A stretch of 64,000 nucleotides of DNA from Salvelinus alpinus (lineage: Eukaryota > Chordata > Actinopteri > Salmoniformes > Salmonidae), in assembly GCF_045679555.1 (NCBI RefSeq), contig NC_092091.1:74385722-74449721 (forward strand), given 5' to 3'. The notes under the pieces were generated by a model. The model searched no databases, was not told the origin of the DNA, and was given only the letters and a program-made list of their open reading frames with translations. Below are positions 62,690-64,000 of this stretch, piece by piece (the first letter of the stretch is position 1; every line of letters begins with the position of its first letter). The position numbers and the translations under genes were made by a program.

Positions 62690-64000
62690 CAATAAGCTAG
62701 CTATTGACCCTACAACAGGCTAGATAGCTACCCTTACAACAGGCTAGCTAGCAACCCCACAACAGACTAGCTAGTGAGCCTACAATAGGCTAGATATTTA
62801 CCCTTACAACAGACTAGCTAGCAACCCCACAACAGACTAGCTAGTGAGCCTACAATAGGCTAGATATTTACCCTTACAACAGACTAGCTAGCAACCCCAC
62901 AACAGACTAGCTGGTGAGCCTACAATAGGCTAGATATTTACCCTTACAACAGACTAGCTAGCAACCCCACAACAGACTAGCTAGTGAGCCTACAATAGGC
63001 TAGATATTTACCCTTACAACAGACTAGCTAGCAACCCCACAACAGACTAGCTAGTGACCATACAATAGGCTAGATATTTACCCTTACAACAGGCTAGCTA
63101 GCAACCCCACAACAGACTAGCTAGTGAGCCTACAATAGGCTAGATATTTACCCTTACAATAGGCTAGCTAGCAACCCCACAACAGACTAGCTAGTGAGCC
63201 TACAATAGGCTAGATAGCTACCCTTACAACAGGCTAGCTAGCAACCCCACAACAGACTAGCTAGTGAGCCTACAATAGGCTAGATATTTACCCTTACAAT
63301 AGGCTAGCTAGCAACCCCACAACAGACTAGCTAGTGAGCCTACAATAGGCTAGATAGCTACCCTTACAACAGGCTAGCTAGCAACCCCACAACAGACTAG
63401 CTAGTGAGCCTACAATAGGCTAGATATTTACCCTTACAATAGGCTAGCTAGCAACCCCACAACAGACTAGCTAGTGAGCCTACAATAGGCTAGATAGCTA
63501 CCCTTACAACAGGCTAGCTAGCAACCCCACAACAGACTAGCTAGTGAGCCTACAATAGGCTAGATATTTACCCTTACAACAGGCTAGCTAGCAACCCCAC
63601 AACAGACTAGCCAGTGAGCCTACAATAGGCTAGATATTTACCCTTACAACAGGCTAGCTAGCAACCCCACAACAGACTAGCTAGCAACCCCACAACAGAC
63701 TAGCTAGTGACCCTACAATAGGCTAGATAGCTACCCTTACAACAGGCTAGCTAGCAACCCCACAACAGACTAGCTAGTGAGCCTACAATAGGCTAGATAT
63801 TTACCCTTACAACAGGCTAGCTAGCAACCCCACAACAGACTAGCTAGTGACCCTACAATAGGCTAGATATTTACCCTTACAACAGGCTAGCTAGCAACCC
63901 CACAACAGACTAGCTAGTGACCCTACAATAGGCTAGATATTTACCCTTACAACAGACTAGCTAGCAACCCCACAACAGACTAGCTAGCAACCCCACAACA
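62690..64000. repeat. 70-bp satellite of three 23/24-bp subunits
   Basis: About 19 units of 70 bp, running off the window. Each unit is a trimer of related subunits: acaacagRctagctagcaac plus ccc (23), acaacagactagctagtgag plus cct (23), acaataggctagatatttac plus cctt (24). The gctagctagc core is palindromic. Near 63660-63700 one unit is expanded by an extra subunit. Stop codons (TAG) in every frame rule out coding. Confidence 0.95.

Overview
The window is vertebrate nuclear DNA from a salmonid fish (Salmo, Oncorhynchus or Salvelinus type). The evidence is HpaI/SmaI-type tRNA-derived SINEs, an RSg-1-like LINE tail sharing its 3' end with those SINEs, several Tc1/Sleeping-Beauty-type transposon fossils and other dispersed repeats familiar from salmonid genomes. 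Genes are spliced. Most of the 64 kb is repeat. The only host protein-coding genes I can support are two GTPase-IMAP (GIMAP/AIG1) genes on the minus strand, so this is probably part of a GIMAP cluster.

Layout. 1-480 is a paralogous copy of a block that recurs near 38-42 kb. 534-3376 is a non-autonomous piggyBac-like element with a second copy nested inside it. 3.5-5.4 kb holds a SINE and two LINE 3' ends. 5744-23396 is one GIMAP gene: a C-terminal membrane tail (5744-5870), then about 16.9 kb of 63/60/62-bp coding minisatellite (5871-22791), then the GTPase exon (about 22840-23396). 23436-24928 is a decayed Tc1 carrying a 228-bp TG...CA insertion. 25900-27747 is a second, intact two-exon GIMAP gene with a TATA box.

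28-35.7 kb is transposon-rich: Tc1 relics, a palindromic fold-back Tc1, another piggyBac-like element and a solo LTR. 38112-41090 is a complete two-LTR retroelement with perfect ATTAT duplications and only a proline-rich repetitive reading frame. 42.6-48.4 kb has a SINE, a MITE and a LINE ORF2 split by two Tc1 insertions. 49.7-52.4 kb is the env-plus-3'-LTR end of an old endogenous retrovirus, with two in-frame stops. 52.5-62.4 kb contains duplicated blocks and copies of an inverted-repeat element that carries a CT-rich 21-bp minisatellite. 62.69-64.0 kb is a 70-bp satellite built of three 23/24-bp subunits and runs off the window.

The most unusual feature is the first GIMAP gene. Both flanks of the giant minisatellite share one reading frame of the repeat. 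That frame is separated from the GTPase exon by a single in-frame TGA, and 19 one-base-short repeat units in the middle of the array break it. The locus is either a recently disabled giant-repeat GIMAP, a GTPase-only gene with a dead repeat tail, or partly an assembly artefact.
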